From Bacteroidales bacterium UBA4363 (GTDB lineage: Bacteria; Bacteroidota; Bacteroidia; Bacteroidales; Paludibacteraceae): a DNA stretch of 60,924 nucleotides. Each line of letters begins with the position of its first letter. The stretch's first letter is position 1. The stretch is from contig DGSL01000018.1 of the NCBI GenBank assembly GCA_002393965.1, positions 1-60,924 of the forward strand, given 5' to 3'. The position numbers were made by a program, and so were the translations under genes. Shown here piece after piece: positions 40,726-51,367 of the stretch. The notes beneath the pieces are model-generated. The model was not told the DNA's origin. It ran no database searches and saw only the letters and a list, made by a program, of their open reading frames with translations.

Positions 40726-43700
40726 ATGAAAAGAATCAAGATCCTGGCAATTGTTATCGTTTCTGTCGTGTCTGCCTATGGTCAGGAGACGTACACCTAT
40801 TCAAATCCGGACCGTGACTTTTATGAGGGGAAGGAACTGTATGTGCAGCAGAAATATTCGATAGCCGAACGTTATTTTGAGAATTTTATAGAAAACCGGA
40901 ATGCGGAGACTCATCCGGAGTTGTTGCAGGAGGCACATTACTATATGGCGAGTGGCGCTTATTCGATGCAGCGAGAGGACGCAGAGGCTCTTCTGAAACA
41001 GTATCTACGCAGTTATCCGCAATCGCCGTTCGAAGACAACTGTTACCTGATGCTGGGAAATATCGCCTTCCGTCAGCATCAGTACAACAAGGCGATGGAT
41101 TATTACGACCATGTGGAAGCCCGTCACCTTACGCAGGAGAAGAAAGCTGAACTGAAATTCAACAAAGGATATTCCTACCTTCAGAAGAAGGACTATAATC
41201 AGGCAAAGAACCAGTTTGCGAATGTGATGCATGGTTCGTCTAAGTATAAGGCATCGGCATCGTATTATCATGCGTATTGTAATTATGCGCAGGGAGATTA
41301 TGATGCTGCTTTGTCCAGTTTCCTATCGATAGAGGACGAACCGGAGTATGAAGGTTTCGTTCCGTATTACATTTCCCAAATTTACTATAAGAAAAAAGAC
41401 TATGACCGTCTGTTGCCTTATTGTGAGAAGATACTCTCGCGTGGGGCGAACAATCCTAATGATGCGGAGATATACCGTATATTGGGCGAGTGCGCATATC
41501 AGCAGGGTGACTATGCGAAGACGATTACTGCCATGAATCACTATGAGCGACTGAGCAAGAAGGTGGTGCGCAGTGACATGTATATCCTTGGAATGTCGTA
41601 TTTCAAAACTGAAAATTACGGGGATGCCGTCAATCGTCTGTCAAAGGTGACGAGCGAAAAGGACAGCCTTTCGCAGAACGCGTATCTGCACATAGGGCAC
41701 AGTTATGTTGCTTTAGGTCAGAAAGAGAATGCACGTATGGCGTATCTGTCGGCATCGCAGATGGAGTTCGACAAGGAGGCACGAGAGGAGGCAGCGTATA
41801 ACTATGCGCTGACTACCTACGAAACCACAGCTCCATTCGGAGAGTCGGTGAAGGCGTTCAATGAATTCCTGGAACAATATCCGAATTCACGATACAGGGA
41901 TGACGTGTATGAGCGCCTTGTGGCGGTCTATATGACGACAAAGAACTATGCGGCAGCCAGTGAATCGCTTGCAAAACTGTCGCGCCTGACGCCGGAGATG
42001 CAGGATGCGAAAGCCTATATCCTCTTTCAGTTGGGAACGGAAGACTTCGTGAAGGAGGATTATGTTTCTGCCATCGCTCACTTTAATGAGTCAGAGAAGG
42101 CTGGTTCTGCCAATTTTGACGTGGCACAGGTGCTGTACTGGCGGGGTGAGGCGTACTACCGTCAAAAAGACTACGTACGCTCTAGAAATGACTTCAAACA
42201 ATTCCTGAATGCTAAGGGTGCAAAGGAATTTGCAGACTATCATAAGGCGAATTACCATCTTGGCTACACCTATTTTGTCGAGAAGAAGTGGGCAGACGCT
42301 GAAATGTATTTCCTTCGCTATATCCAATCGGAACCGGAAACGAAGACCGACCTCTATGCGGATGCATTGAACAGGCTTGGTGACTGTTATTTCTCAACGC
42401 GAGACCTTGTCAATGCGGAGAAATACTACACTAAGTCAGCGGAGTATGCGGGTCCCAATGCTGACTATGCGACTTTCCAACGAGGTTATGTGCAGGGATT
42501 GCGCAAGAACTATACCAGCAAGATTGCTTGCTTGAAACGACTGGTGCGGGACTATCCGAAATCGGAGTATCAGGACGATGCGCGGTATGAGATAGGTCGT
42601 GCCCAGGTTTTGAGCAACCAACCGATGAGTGCAATCGAGTCGTATAAGGATCTGATTGCCCACTATCCGAACTCACCTTTGTCACGTAAGGCGGCTCTTG
42701 AGATCGGTATGTTGTATTACAATCAAGGAAAGGATGCCGAGGCAATTGAGTCCTATAAGCAGGTGGTGACGAACTATCCAAACAGTGTGGAGACAAAGAC
42801 GGCACTGGAGTCCATGGAGGGAATTTATGTCGAGCAGAATAATGTAAGTGAGTATTTTGACTACACGCGTTCCCTGGGAACGACTATTGTCACAACGGAT
42901 GCCAGCCGTGAGGATTCGTTGACGTACCTGGCGGCGGAGCGCCTGTATATGCGTGGTGATACGACTTCGTCAATTGCTGCTTTTGAGAACTACATAGCCC
43001 GTTTTTGCGGAACGTCGAATACGATTAATTGCCTGAACGCAAAATACTACTTGGCAGATTGCTATTATTCCCGTCACCGTGACGACGATGCCCGTCAACA
43101 GTATGCCGATTTGGTACAGAAACAGGGTAATCCGTATATGGAGACCTCGCTTGTGCGTTTGGCGCAGATTACGTATGACAAACAGGATTATGAAGCCTCG
43201 CTCAATGCGTTTGGAAAATTGAGAGAGATAGCACAGGATCCGGAGAATGTAACGATTGCCAAGGTAGGAGTGCTGCGTAGCAGTTATCTGGTGAATGATG
43301 CTGCCTCGACGATTGAGATCGGTGAGCAGTTGCTTGCGGACAGCAAGTCGGATGCAGAACTGAAGAGAGAGGCTCATTATTACGTGGCCAAGGCATATAT
43401 GCAAACGGGACAGGATGAGAACGCACTGCCACACTTGGAGTCGTTGGCGAAAGAGCCGAAGACGGCTTATGGTGCCGAATCGAAATACCTGGTAGCTGAC
43501 TATTGGTTCACGAACGGCAATGACAAGAAAGCAGAAAAAGAAATTACCGAATTCATTTCAAATGGTACACCATATCAGTATTGGTTGGCGCGTGCGTTTG
43601 TGTTGTTGTCAGACATCTATATCAAGAGAGGGGATGATTTCCAGGCGAAACAGTATTTGCTTTCGCTTCAAGCCAACTATACACGAGAGGATTCGATTCA

Positions 43701-43764
43701 GGACCTGATCAAAGAACGACTTGAGAATATCGCGGCTCGTGAGAGTGAAACAATAGAGAACTAA
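40726..43764 (+). CDS. Tetratricopeptide repeat protein, secreted, about 1,012 aa
   Basis: A signal peptide (MKRIKILAIVIVSVVSAYGQ) is followed by many TPR units through the whole length, such as AHYYMASGAYSMQREDAEAL, DNCYLMLGNIAFRQHQYNKA and AKYYLADCYYSRHRDDDARQ. The start at 40726 is chosen because the signal peptide begins there; the frame extends upstream from a GTG without family features. Such large TPR proteins work as scaffolds in the periplasm or at the outer membrane. The outer-membrane barrel gene follows by 16 bp, so the two probably form a complex. Confidence 0.88.
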   Translation: MKRIKILAIVIVSVVSAYGQETYTYSNPDRDFYEGKELYVQQKYSIAERYFENFIENRNAETHPELLQEAHYYMASGAYSMQREDAEALLKQYLRSYPQSPFEDNCYLMLGNIAFRQHQYNKAMDYYDHVEARHLTQEKKAELKFNKGYSYLQKKDYNQAKNQFANVMHGSSKYKASASYYHAYCNYAQGDYDAALSSFLSIEDEPEYEGFVPYYISQIYYKKKDYDRLLPYCEKILSRGANNPNDAEIYRILGECAYQQGDYAKTITAMNHYERLSKKVVRSDMYILGMSYFKTENYGDAVNRLSKVTSEKDSLSQNAYLHIGHSYVALGQKENARMAYLSASQMEFDKEAREEAAYNYALTTYETTAPFGESVKAFNEFLEQYPNSRYRDDVYERLVAVYMTTKNYAAASESLAKLSRLTPEMQDAKAYILFQLGTEDFVKEDYVSAIAHFNESEKAGSANFDVAQVLYWRGEAYYRQKDYVRSRNDFKQFLNAKGAKEFADYHKANYHLGYTYFVEKKWADAEMYFLRYIQSEPETKTDLYADALNRLGDCYFSTRDLVNAEKYYTKSAEYAGPNADYATFQRGYVQGLRKNYTSKIACLKRLVRDYPKSEYQDDARYEIGRAQVLSNQPMSAIESYKDLIAHYPNSPLSRKAALEIGMLYYNQGKDAEAIESYKQVVTNYPNSVETKTALESMEGIYVEQNNVSEYFDYTRSLGTTIVTTDASREDSLTYLAAERLYMRGDTTSSIAAFENYIARFCGTSNTINCLNAKYYLADCYYSRHRDDDARQQYADLVQKQGNPYMETSLVRLAQITYDKQDYEASLNAFGKLREIAQDPENVTIAKVGVLRSSYLVNDAASTIEIGEQLLADSKSDAELKREAHYYVAKAYMQTGQDENALPHLESLAKEPKTAYGAESKYLVADYWFTNGNDKKAEKEITEFISNGTPYQYWLARAFVLLSDIYIKRGDDFQAKQYLLSLQANYTREDSIQDLIKERLENIAARESETIEN

Positions 43765-43780
43765 ATCATAAGAGAGCAAG

Positions 43781-45475
43781 ATGCAATCCATCATGAAATA
43801 TATATACCCTTTTCTGCTATCCCTGCTGCCCCTGATATCATGGGCACAGAGTGAGGATTCTGTAGTCATCCGCAAAGACATAACGATAGAAAAGGCTTAT
43901 ACGCCGACCATACGTGATGCCGGCAAGATCAGCCAGATGCCATCGGTCAGTGAACCGGTGATCCATCAGGAACCAATCCGTTACTCTGACTATTCGGTAG
44001 CCATGGATCCTGAATATCAGGTGCGTACGTTGGAGGCAGCTCGTTTGAGAAATCCTCAGTACTATGATGACAAAAACGGTTATCTGCGTCTGGGGTTCGG
44101 AAATTGCTGGTCCACGTTGGGAGATCTGGTTCTTCCGATTGTTGACAAGCCGAAATATAGTTTCGGATTTGATGCGCATCATAAGGGAATGCTGAGTAAG
44201 CGACGTCATCATAAGTCGGATGTCGGTCTGGCCTTTGACCGTCATTTTACCAATGGTGATTTCTTCCTGAAGGGTTCTTATGGATACCGGGGATTCAACT
44301 ACTACGGTGATAATAAACTGTCGTCCGACCTGCTCTATTCGATACAGTCCGATGCGTTTCTGGGAAAAGATTTTTTCAAAAGCGAAGCCGGTATCCACAC
44401 CTTCGGCGCTTCTATAGGATATAAGACCTTCACCTCCACGGATCTCCTGAACCGAATCTCGGCCTCGCTTGACTACGACGGATTTCTACCAAATGCGGGA
44501 TTGACTGAGCATCGCGTGAATACCAGCCTGTTATACGACCGTCTGTTGGACGAGAACCACTGGGGTATCGGTTTCAATATGAAGAACTTTGCCTATGATG
44601 ACGGTCAGGTGGAGAGTCAGACAGTGCATCAGGACGGCTTCACGGTAGTGACACTGAATCCTTACTTCCAGTTTGAGCAGGAGCGATGGAACCTTCGTAT
44701 TGGCGTGAACGGCCGATTCTCGACAGAAGGGAAATCCTTTGCCCCGTCGGCAGACATAAAGGGAATTTTTGCGCTGGTTCCGCGTTTGTTCTTTGTATAT
44801 GGAGAGATAGGAGGAGATTACAAGACCAATTCCTTGGCCGAAATCGTGGAAACGAATCACTATGCAAACTTGAATACGAAGATAGATAATACGTACACTC
44901 CATTTGACTTGCGTGCCGGACTGAAATTCAAGTTGCTGTATAATTTGCTGACGGACCTATCGGTTCGTTATCGTAAGATAGAGGATCAGTACTTTTTCGT
45001 AAACGAAATCGTGGAACAGTCCGGTCAGTCTGGTTATGCCAACGTTTTCACACCAGTCTATTCCGATGCCTCGGTGTTCACACCCTCATTCCGTGTCACG
45101 TACAACTTCAATCAGATGCTGGATTTTCTTTTGCTGGCACAGTATAACAGTTGGGACGTGGATGAAAGGGGGATGGAAGCCTATAACATGCCGAGTTTCG
45201 AGTTCAATCTGGGGACGACACTTCATTTAGGGAAACGAATGGCCGCGAACTTGAATACGTATATAGCAACGGGTCGTGAAGCACGCAAACTGGACGGGGG
45301 AGAAAAGAACCTGAAGAATATTTATGATCTGAACTTGGGCTTTTTCTACACTCATTCCTCCAAGGTGTCTATGTTCATCAAGTTAAATAACATACTGCAT
45401 CAGCATTACGAGCAATACCTCGGCTATGAGGTCAACGGGTTTAACGGGCTGATAGGAATTTCCTATTCGTTCTGA
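43781..45475 (+). CDS. TonB-receptor-like outer membrane beta-barrel protein, 564 aa
   Basis: A signal peptide ([20 protein letters not shown], possibly starting at the second ATG at 43793) is followed by a short N-terminal part ([20 protein letters not shown]) known from Bacteroidetes barrels paired with TPR proteins. The rest is amphipathic strand after strand, ending [10 protein letters not shown] with a terminal phenylalanine typical of outer membrane barrels. No plug domain is evident. It likely works with the upstream TPR protein in the outer membrane. Confidence 0.8.
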   Translation: MQSIMKYIYPFLLSLLPLISWAQSEDSVVIRKDITIEKAYTPTIRDAGKISQMPSVSEPVIHQEPIRYSDYSVAMDPEYQVRTLEAARLRNPQYYDDKNGYLRLGFGNCWSTLGDLVLPIVDKPKYSFGFDAHHKGMLSKRRHHKSDVGLAFDRHFTNGDFFLKGSYGYRGFNYYGDNKLSSDLLYSIQSDAFLGKDFFKSEAGIHTFGASIGYKTFTSTDLLNRISASLDYDGFLPNAGLTEHRVNTSLLYDRLLDENHWGIGFNMKNFAYDDGQVESQTVHQDGFTVVTLNPYFQFEQERWNLRIGVNGRFSTEGKSFAPSADIKGIFALVPRLFFVYGEIGGDYKTNSLAEIVETNHYANLNTKIDNTYTPFDLRAGLKFKLLYNLLTDLSVRYRKIEDQYFFVNEIVEQSGQSGYANVFTPVYSDASVFTPSFRVTYNFNQMLDFLLLAQYNSWDVDERGMEAYNMPSFEFNLGTTLHLGKRMAANLNTYIATGREARKLDGGEKNLKNIYDLNLGFFYTHSSKVSMFIKLNNILHQHYEQYLGYEVNGFNGLIGISYSF

Positions 45476-45518
45476 TGCAGATAAGAAAGAAAACAAAAAA
45501 CCAACACCTATAATTTTT

Positions 45519-47039
45519 ATGAGAGAGAAGATAATTATCTTGGACTTCGGTTCGCAAACTACGCAGCTCATCGCTCGTCGCATCCGTGACCTGAATGAGT
45601 ATTGCGAGATTCTTCCCTACAACAAATTTCCGTTTGGAGACGAAGGTATCAAGGGCGTCATCCTATCTGGATCCCCATTCTCGGTGCATGACGAACAAGG
45701 GTTCAAGACGGACCTCAGCGCTATCCGCAACCATTATCCTTTGCTGGGAATCTGTTACGGAGCGCAATTCATTGCCTACACGTATGGAGGAAAGGTGGAA
45801 AAGGCAGGGTCGAGGGAATACGGTCGTGCCAACCTTCAGGGAGTAAAGGAAGGTGATCCATTGCTACATGGCGTGGATAACGGTGCGCAGGTTTGGATGT
45901 CGCATGGAGATACGATCACACAGCTGCCAAATGGAGCGGAGGTCATAGCGTCCACAGACAGTGTAACCAACGCAGCCTATCGTATCAGTGGAGAACAGAC
46001 TTGGGCCGTTCAGTTCCATCCGGAGGTGTTCCATTCGAAATGCGGAAATCAGATACTCTCCAATTTCTTGAATATCTGTGGCTGTTCACGCGACTGGGAT
46101 TCGGCTTCCTTCATCGACGAGACGGTAAAGAACTTGAAGGAGCAGTTGGGAGATGATAAAGTGATACTGGCATTGTCGGGTGGGGTTGACTCCTCCGTGA
46201 CGGCAGTTCTCCTGAACCGTGCTATCGGCCATAATCTGACTTGTGTGTTTGTTGATAACGGCTTGTTGCGAAAGAACGAGTTCACAGACGTCTTGAAGGA
46301 ATATGAGTCCTATGGGTTGAACGTTATCGGTGTCGATGCGAAAGAGAAATTCTATGCAGAACTCAAGGGTGTGACTGAACCGGAGAAGAAGCGTAAGATT
46401 ATCGGTAAGGGCTTCATTGATATCTTCAATGAAGAAGCAAAGAAACTGACAGATGTCAAATGGCTGGCACAGGGGACTATCTATCCGGACGTGATCGAGT
46501 CGCTCTCCATCACGGGTATGACTATCAAGTCGCATCATAATGTAGGAGGTCTGCCGAAAGAGATGCACCTGCAGTTGGTGGAGCCATTGCGCCTGTTATT
46601 CAAAGACGAAGTGCGCCGCGTCGGACGTGCTCTAGGCATGACATCGAACATCATCAACCGCCATCCGTTCCCAGGTCCGGGTCTTGGCATCCGAATCTTG
46701 GGAGAAGTGACGCCGGAGAAAGTACGTATACTGCAGGATGCGGACGATATTTATATACGAGGTCTGAAAGAATCTGGTCTGTATGATGATGTCTGGCAGG
46801 CAGGAACTATTCTTTTGCCTATTCGAAGTGTAGGGGTGATGGGAGATGAGCGCACGTATGAAAATACGGTCGCACTTCGAGCTGTCACGTCTGCCGATGC
46901 TATGACCGCTGACTGGGCACATCTGCCTTACGACTTCCTTGCAAAGGTTTCGAATGAAATCATCAACAAGGTGAAGGGTGTCAACCGCGTTGTCTATGAC
47001 ATCTCGTCCAAACCACCGGCAACGATTGAGTGGGAGTAA
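45519..47039 (+). CDS. guaA: GMP synthase (glutamine-hydrolysing)
   Basis: Class I glutamine amidotransferase domain with [20 protein letters not shown] (catalytic cysteine) and [20 protein letters not shown] (catalytic His and Glu). The ATP pyrophosphatase domain has [20 protein letters not shown], and the C-terminal dimerisation domain includes [20 protein letters not shown]. 506 aa, normal for the enzyme. It converts XMP to GMP with glutamine and ATP. Confidence 0.97.
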   Translation: MREKIIILDFGSQTTQLIARRIRDLNEYCEILPYNKFPFGDEGIKGVILSGSPFSVHDEQGFKTDLSAIRNHYPLLGICYGAQFIAYTYGGKVEKAGSREYGRANLQGVKEGDPLLHGVDNGAQVWMSHGDTITQLPNGAEVIASTDSVTNAAYRISGEQTWAVQFHPEVFHSKCGNQILSNFLNICGCSRDWDSASFIDETVKNLKEQLGDDKVILALSGGVDSSVTAVLLNRAIGHNLTCVFVDNGLLRKNEFTDVLKEYESYGLNVIGVDAKEKFYAELKGVTEPEKKRKIIGKGFIDIFNEEAKKLTDVKWLAQGTIYPDVIESLSITGMTIKSHHNVGGLPKEMHLQLVEPLRLLFKDEVRRVGRALGMTSNIINRHPFPGPGLGIRILGEVTPEKVRILQDADDIYIRGLKESGLYDDVWQAGTILLPIRSVGVMGDERTYENTVALRAVTSADAMTADWAHLPYDFLAKVSNEIINKVKGVNRVVYDISSKPPATIEWE

Positions 47040-47050
47040 AAGACACTCAG

Positions 47051-47088
47051 AAGGCAGAACCAGGGAATTGGGTTCTGCCTTTTTTTTG
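47051..47088 (+). terminator. Terminator of guaA
   Basis: AAGGCAGAACC pairs with GGTTCTGCCTT around a 9-nt loop, followed by TTTTTTTG. Confidence 0.85.
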
Positions 47089-47120
47089 TTTACAAAGTAA
47101 ATACAGCCAGATATCAGAGA

Positions 47121-47630
47121 ATGAAGACTATGGAAGAATTCAGAGAAATGAGACGTAAAAGGCAGCAAATGTTGGAAGAGGAAAGTATTTCTGTCCTGGA
47201 GCAATCTACATCCGGAACGCTTGCCTTGCTTGGAGACAATGGCTATCCCTATGCGGTGCCTGTCAGTTATGTCTATGCGGCAGGGTGTCTGTATTTCCAC
47301 AGTGCACTCTCAGGGCACAAGGTAGATGCGATCCGCCGGTGCGAGAAAGCATCGTTCTGTGTCGTTGAACGCGACGAGGTACGCCCTAAGGATTATACGA
47401 CAAGCTATCGCAGTGTAATCGTCTTTGGCCGCATTCATATTATTGAAGCGGAAGAGGAGAAAATGGCGGCTGCCCGTCTGCTAGGCAACAAGTATAACCC
47501 GGATGATGAAGAAGGTTTGCGACGAGAATTGGAGCATGGTTTTTCCCGGATGCTGATGATCCGACTCGAAGTGGAGCATCTGACAGGAAAGTCCTCTCCC
47601 GAACTTATCAGGGAAAGGAGACAGGAGTAG
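47121..47630 (+). CDS. Pyridoxamine 5'-phosphate oxidase-like flavoprotein (NimA type), 169 aa
   Basis: Split-barrel flavin-binding fold. GTLALLGDNGYPYAVPVSYV, LYFHSALSGHKVDAIRRCEK and SFCVVERDEVRPKDYTTSYR match the NimA/NimC-like family, with the histidine of FHSA near residue 59. These FMN proteins reduce small substrates; some give resistance to 5-nitroimidazoles, but presence alone does not show resistance. Followed by a bidirectional terminator. Confidence 0.85.
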   Translation: MKTMEEFREMRRKRQQMLEEESISVLEQSTSGTLALLGDNGYPYAVPVSYVYAAGCLYFHSALSGHKVDAIRRCEKASFCVVERDEVRPKDYTTSYRSVIVFGRIHIIEAEEEKMAAARLLGNKYNPDDEEGLRRELEHGFSRMLMIRLEVEHLTGKSSPELIRERRQE

Positions 47631-47643
47631 GGTATAGTCAAAA

Positions 47644-47678
47644 AAAAAAGTCCCGTTCAGAATTGAACGGGACTTTTT
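47644..47678. terminator. Bidirectional terminator between nimA-like and ompA-like genes
   Basis: AAAAAGTCCCGTTCA pairs with TGAACGGGACTTTTT around a 4-nt loop. A and T runs on both sides fit use by both converging genes. Confidence 0.88.
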
Positions 47679-47704
47679 TCTTATGATGAAAAAACAAATA
47701 TGGT

Positions 47705-48907
47705 TTATTTCTTCGTGTCGTTGAATGTTGCTACACGGTTGAATTCAACTTCTTCGAAAAGTTTGTCGGTAGCACCCATACCGATAGCAGAAAGACGGTC
47801 AGCAGCGATGCCGTACTTGTTGATAAGTGCGTTCTTTACTGCGTTAGCACGGTTCTGCGAAAGTTTCTGGTTGAGTTCCGGATTTCCTTCTGGTGAAGCA
47901 TAGCCGCGGATTTCAACTTTTGCATCCTTGTGGTTCTTCATGTAGTTAGCGATCAGAGAGATCGGAGCGTACTGATCTACAGCGATTGTGCTCTTACCTT
48001 GCTTGAAGAGAACGGTAGGTTGCAGGTTGGTCGTTGTTGCTACAGTCTTAGGCTGACGTTTGCACTGATCAAGGTCGTTCTGCAGAGAGTTGTTGATGTT
48101 GCGCAGGGAATCGATGGTCTTGTCCTTTGCCTTGTTCTGGTTGTTGAGGTTGTTGACCTTGCTGTTCAGCCCGTTGACTTTGCTGTCGAGGTCATTGATC
48201 TTGTTGTTGAGGCCATCAATTTCAGCCTGGTCGTAGAGACGAGCGGTCTTGAAATTGTGTGTGCCGTTTGAGTTGCCGAACTTATAGTTGAGTCCGACGA
48301 GGCACTGGAGAGCAGACTTGTTTACGTTGTAAGAAGGGTTGTTGTGTCCGCTCGGAGTGAGCATGAACTCGATGCCTGGCTCGATGTAGAGTTGCCAAGC
48401 CTTGTTCTGTCCGAGGTTGAAGGTGAAGTCGAGAGCGAGACGGTTGGTCATGGCGTTCTTGTAGTTGAACTGTTCGCGAGCGCTTTCGGTACCGTAGAAG
48501 TGCTCCCAGCCGATACCGTAAACACCGATAAGTTCAAATGTGCGTGGCTCACCGTTGTAACCACCGAACCAGTTGCTGAAGTTGGTTGTTCCGAATACGT
48601 TTACTTCAGAAGCGCTGACGAAGGTGCCGTTGCACTTGATTCCTTCGTAGTGAGGTCTGTCAGCAAAGCGCGCATTTCCCTCAACAGCGAAGCCGAATAC
48701 AGGGGTCAGCCAGCGTCCGATGCGCAGTCCAGCCTGAGGATCGAGGTTCTTGAATATTCTGGTGTGTGTGGTCTTGACAGCAGCACCGCCGTTGACGCCG
48801 ATGTACCAGTTGTCCCAGAATGTCTTACTGTTTTCCACAGTAGTCTGTGCCGTCAGTCCTTGTGCTGCGATGGCAACAGAAGCAATGAGTAGAAGTACTT
48901 TCTTCAT
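47705..48907 (-). CDS. OmpA-family outer membrane protein with coiled coil, 400 aa
   Basis: Signal peptide (MKKVLLLIASVAIAAQGLTA). An N-terminal eight-strand barrel-like part (residues 25-210, e.g. FDFTFNLGQNKAWQLYIEPG reversed on the barrel), a coiled coil of NKINDLDSKVNGLNSKVNNL type (near 215-270), and a C-terminal OmpA peptidoglycan-binding domain (VEIRGYASPEGNPELNQKLS, NRANAVKNALINKYGIAADR). A major porin-like envelope protein linking outer membrane and wall. Confidence 0.9.
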   Translation of the reverse strand: MKKVLLLIASVAIAAQGLTAQTTVENSKTFWDNWYIGVNGGAAVKTTHTRIFKNLDPQAGLRIGRWLTPVFGFAVEGNARFADRPHYEGIKCNGTFVSASEVNVFGTTNFSNWFGGYNGEPRTFELIGVYGIGWEHFYGTESAREQFNYKNAMTNRLALDFTFNLGQNKAWQLYIEPGIEFMLTPSGHNNPSYNVNKSALQCLVGLNYKFGNSNGTHNFKTARLYDQAEIDGLNNKINDLDSKVNGLNSKVNNLNNQNKAKDKTIDSLRNINNSLQNDLDQCKRQPKTVATTTNLQPTVLFKQGKSTIAVDQYAPISLIANYMKNHKDAKVEIRGYASPEGNPELNQKLSQNRANAVKNALINKYGIAADRLSAIGMGATDKLFEEVEFNRVATFNDTKK

Positions 48908-49130
48908 GGTTTTTTAAAATTGTTAGTTAATTGATCAGAAAATATTGTATTATTCATTTGATACAAGTGGATCTCTTTAAAAAAGAGAGATTCTATTATG
49001 AATGGCAAAAATAGTAAAATATGGTAAGTCGTTTTATTATTTATAAGTGTTTTTTTAGAAAAAACCTATAAAAATGATATTGAAATGTTGATGATCAGTG
49101 TGCTGACTCAAAAAAAAGTCTGTGCGTGTG
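48908..49130. other. Divergent intergenic region of ompA-like and rplM
   Basis: AT-rich, no gene. It should carry the upstream region of the ompA-like gene on its left side; a clear -33/-7 pair for that gene was not found. The rplM promoter begins at 49131. Confidence 0.45.
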
Positions 49131-49161
49131 TTTGTTGCTTTGTAAAAAGTTGCTACCTTTG
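49131..49161 (+). promoter_or_regulatory. Promoter of the rplM-rpsI operon
   Basis: TTTG at 49131-49134 and TACCTTTG at 49154-49161 with exactly 19 bp between them, a perfect fit to the Bacteroidetes -33/-7 consensus. Confidence 0.8.
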
Positions 49162-49169
49162 CCGTCCCA

Positions 49170-49289
49170 TTATTATCCAATAATAAAAGGAACTTGTGTG
49201 AAGTGGGACAGCTGAGGTGTTATTAGCCTTTCGCCTCTTGCAGAATGCGCTGAGCATGAGTGGTTTAATTTTTAAGTTAAAAGTTAAAA
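49170..49289 (+). ncRNA. Candidate ribosomal-protein leader before rplM
   Basis: About 120 nt of untranslated leader with structured-looking parts (GTGGGACAGCTGAGG, CCTTTCGCCTCTTGC, GCGCTGAGCATGAGTGG). Leaders before uL13 genes of Bacteroidia have been proposed, as I recall, and this position fits an autoregulatory site for uL13. No structure was computed. Confidence 0.4.
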
Positions 49290-49745
49290 GTGGATACATT
49301 AAGTTACAAGACCCTTTCTGTCAATAAGGAGACAGCCAAGAAGGAATGGGTTGTCGTAGATGCGACAGATCAGGTTTTAGGTCGTTTTGCGTCGAAGGTA
49401 GCGAAGCTTCTTCGTGGCAAGTACAAACCAAGTTTTACTCCTCACGTCGACTGTGGAGACAATGTCATCATTATCAATGCGGACAAGGTGAAGTTGACGG
49501 GTAAGAAGTGGACGGACAAGATTTATCTTTCGTACACGGGATATCCAGGTGGTCAGAGAGAAACAACACCGGAGCGCCTGTTCAAGCAGAATCCTGAGAA
49601 GTTGGTCCGTAAGGTCATTAAGGGCATGGTGCCAAAGACGAAGTTGGGTGCTGTGCAGATGAACAATCTCTATATTTATTCTGGAACTGAGCATGACAAA
49701 GCCGCTCAGCAGCCAAAAGTCATTGACATAAATAAGCTTAAGTAA
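49290..49745 (+). CDS. rplM: Ribosomal protein uL13
   Basis: 151 aa with GTG start. [40 protein letters not shown] and [20 protein letters not shown] are strongly conserved in uL13. Assembly protein of the 50S subunit. 2 bp before rpsI, the usual gene pair. Served by the promoter at 49131. Confidence 0.97.
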   Translation: MDTLSYKTLSVNKETAKKEWVVVDATDQVLGRFASKVAKLLRGKYKPSFTPHVDCGDNVIIINADKVKLTGKKWTDKIYLSYTGYPGGQRETTPERLFKQNPEKLVRKVIKGMVPKTKLGAVQMNNLYIYSGTEHDKAAQQPKVIDINKLK

Positions 49746-49747
49746 TC

Positions 49748-50134
49748 ATGGAAGTAGTAAATGCATTAGGAAGAAGAAAGTCTGCCGTAGCACGTATTTA
49801 TGTTAGTGACGGAAGCGGTAAGATTACCGTTAACGGTAGAGAATTTGAGCAGTATTTTCCAGAGGTACGTCTTCAGTATGTTATCAAGCAGCCGTTGGTT
49901 AAGCTTGATGCTGCAGAGAAATATGACATCAAGGTAAATCTTGACGGAGGAGGTTATACGGGTCAGGCCGAGGCCTTGCGTCTTGCCATTGCCCGTGCGT
50001 TGGTAAAGATCAATCCTGAAGACAAGGTATCCTTGAAGAAGGACGGATTCCTGACACGTGATGCACGTGAGGTAGAACGTAAGAAGCCAGGTCAGCCAAA
50101 GGCTCGCAAGCGCTTCCAGTTCAGCAAGCGTTAA
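49748..50134 (+). CDS. rpsI: Ribosomal protein uS9
   Basis: 128 aa. [20 protein letters not shown] at the start, [20 protein letters not shown] and the basic C-terminal [14 protein letters not shown] tail that reaches the P-site tRNA. Second gene of the operon with rplM. Confidence 0.97.
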   Translation: MEVVNALGRRKSAVARIYVSDGSGKITVNGREFEQYFPEVRLQYVIKQPLVKLDAAEKYDIKVNLDGGGYTGQAEALRLAIARALVKINPEDKVSLKKDGFLTRDAREVERKKPGQPKARKRFQFSKR

Positions 50135-50355
50135 TCAGGCATATCTGTTATTCGATTTCCAGTCTTTCTCCTTTCTCGGTGTGGGAAGGTTTTGAATTCC
50201 AACCGCGAAGAGGAGGGAAATGGAAAATTGGAGACAGGGAAAGAAAAGCTGAAAAGTTTAGTATCTAAACCAGTGGGATGTCTTCGTGCTGAGTTGGCCT
50301 ACCCATTGGCTGCTTAGAAAGAAATAAGTTAACAAGAACGTAAACAAACACGAAA
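50135..50355 (+). ncRNA. Candidate leader before rpsB
   Basis: 220 nt without a gene. CCTTTCTCGGTGTGGGAAGG and CCAGTGGG...CCCATTGG can pair and may be part of a leader regulated by uS2. No clear promoter of the TAnnTTTG type was found, so rpsB may also be read from rplM. No structure was computed. Confidence 0.35.
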
Positions 50356-51180
50356 ATGGCAAAAGTAGATTTTCAAGAATTATTGGATGCAGGATGTCAC
50401 TTCGGACATCTGAAGAGAAAGTGGAATCCAGCGATGGCTCCTTACATCTTCATGGAGAAGAACGGCATTCACATCATTGACCTTTATAAAACAGCTGCAA
50501 AGATTGACGAGGCAGCTGCGGCTATCAAGCAGATTGCCAAATCTGGTCGCAAGGTGCTGTTCGTAGCAACGAAGAAGCAGGCGAAGGAGATTGTAGCCGA
50601 GAAGGCATCTTCAGTTCAGATGCCGTACATTACGGAGCGTTGGGCAGGTGGTATGTTGACCAACTTCCCTACTATTCGCAAGGCGGTGAAGAAGATGACG
50701 AACATTGACAAGATGACGTCAGACGGTACCTTTGACAACGTTTCGAAGCGTGAGAAGTTGCAGATCGCCCGTCAGCGTGCCAAGTTGGAGAAGAACTTGG
50801 GTTCCATTGCAGACTTGACTCGCCTTCCATCGGCATTGTTTGTCGTTGACGTACTGAAGGAGAACATCGCGGTGAAGGAAGCGAAGCGTCTGGGTATTCC
50901 GGTATTCGGAATCGTGGATACGAACTCGGATCCTTCGAACATTGACTTCGTTATCCCAGCCAATGATGATGCTACGAAGTCGATTGAGGTGATTCTGAAC
51001 CAGATGGTGGCAGCTATCTCGGAAGGTCTTCAGGAGCGTAAGGAAGAAAAGGCATCTGATGATAATGAACAGGCTCCAGTTCAGAAGAAGTCGAGAGCTA
51101 CGAAGAAAGCCAAGAAAGAGGATGAAACGGAGTCGGAAACTGCTACGGCAGAGACGACGGAAGCAGAGTCTGCAGAGTAA
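50356..51180 (+). CDS. rpsB: Ribosomal protein uS2
   Basis: 274 aa. LLDAGCHFGHLKRKWNPAMA, VLFVATKKQAKEIVAEKASS, TERWAGGMLTNFPTIRKAVK and PVFGIVDTNSDPSNIDFVIP are typical of uS2. The C-terminal roughly 50 residues are an acidic, lysine- and glutamate-rich tail longer than in Proteobacteria, as in many Bacteroidetes. Upstream of tsf, the usual pair. Confidence 0.97.
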   Translation: MAKVDFQELLDAGCHFGHLKRKWNPAMAPYIFMEKNGIHIIDLYKTAAKIDEAAAAIKQIAKSGRKVLFVATKKQAKEIVAEKASSVQMPYITERWAGGMLTNFPTIRKAVKKMTNIDKMTSDGTFDNVSKREKLQIARQRAKLEKNLGSIADLTRLPSALFVVDVLKENIAVKEAKRLGIPVFGIVDTNSDPSNIDFVIPANDDATKSIEVILNQMVAAISEGLQERKEEKASDDNEQAPVQKKSRATKKAKKEDETESETATAETTEAESAE

Positions 51181-51204
51181 AATCATCCGCTGAAAATAGA
51201 CTGA

Positions 51205-51259
51205 AAAACGCTGCAGTGTTAGCTTCGTCCCGGAGACTGACAATGCAGCGTTATTTTTT
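51205..51259 (+). terminator. Terminator between rpsB and tsf
   Basis: AACGCTGCA pairs with TGCAGCGTT around a 28-nt loop, followed by ATTTTTTG. It separates rpsB and tsf, which are often cotranscribed, so it may be partial or tsf may have its own promoter. Confidence 0.65.
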
Positions 51260-51367
51260 GAATCCGTTCTTCTGTGGATGATCTCTCAAGTGCAGAGAGA
51301 ATCCAGAAGATGACGGACAAAGATCAGAGAAAAATCAAATCAAGAAAAATAATTAAAGACAGAAATT

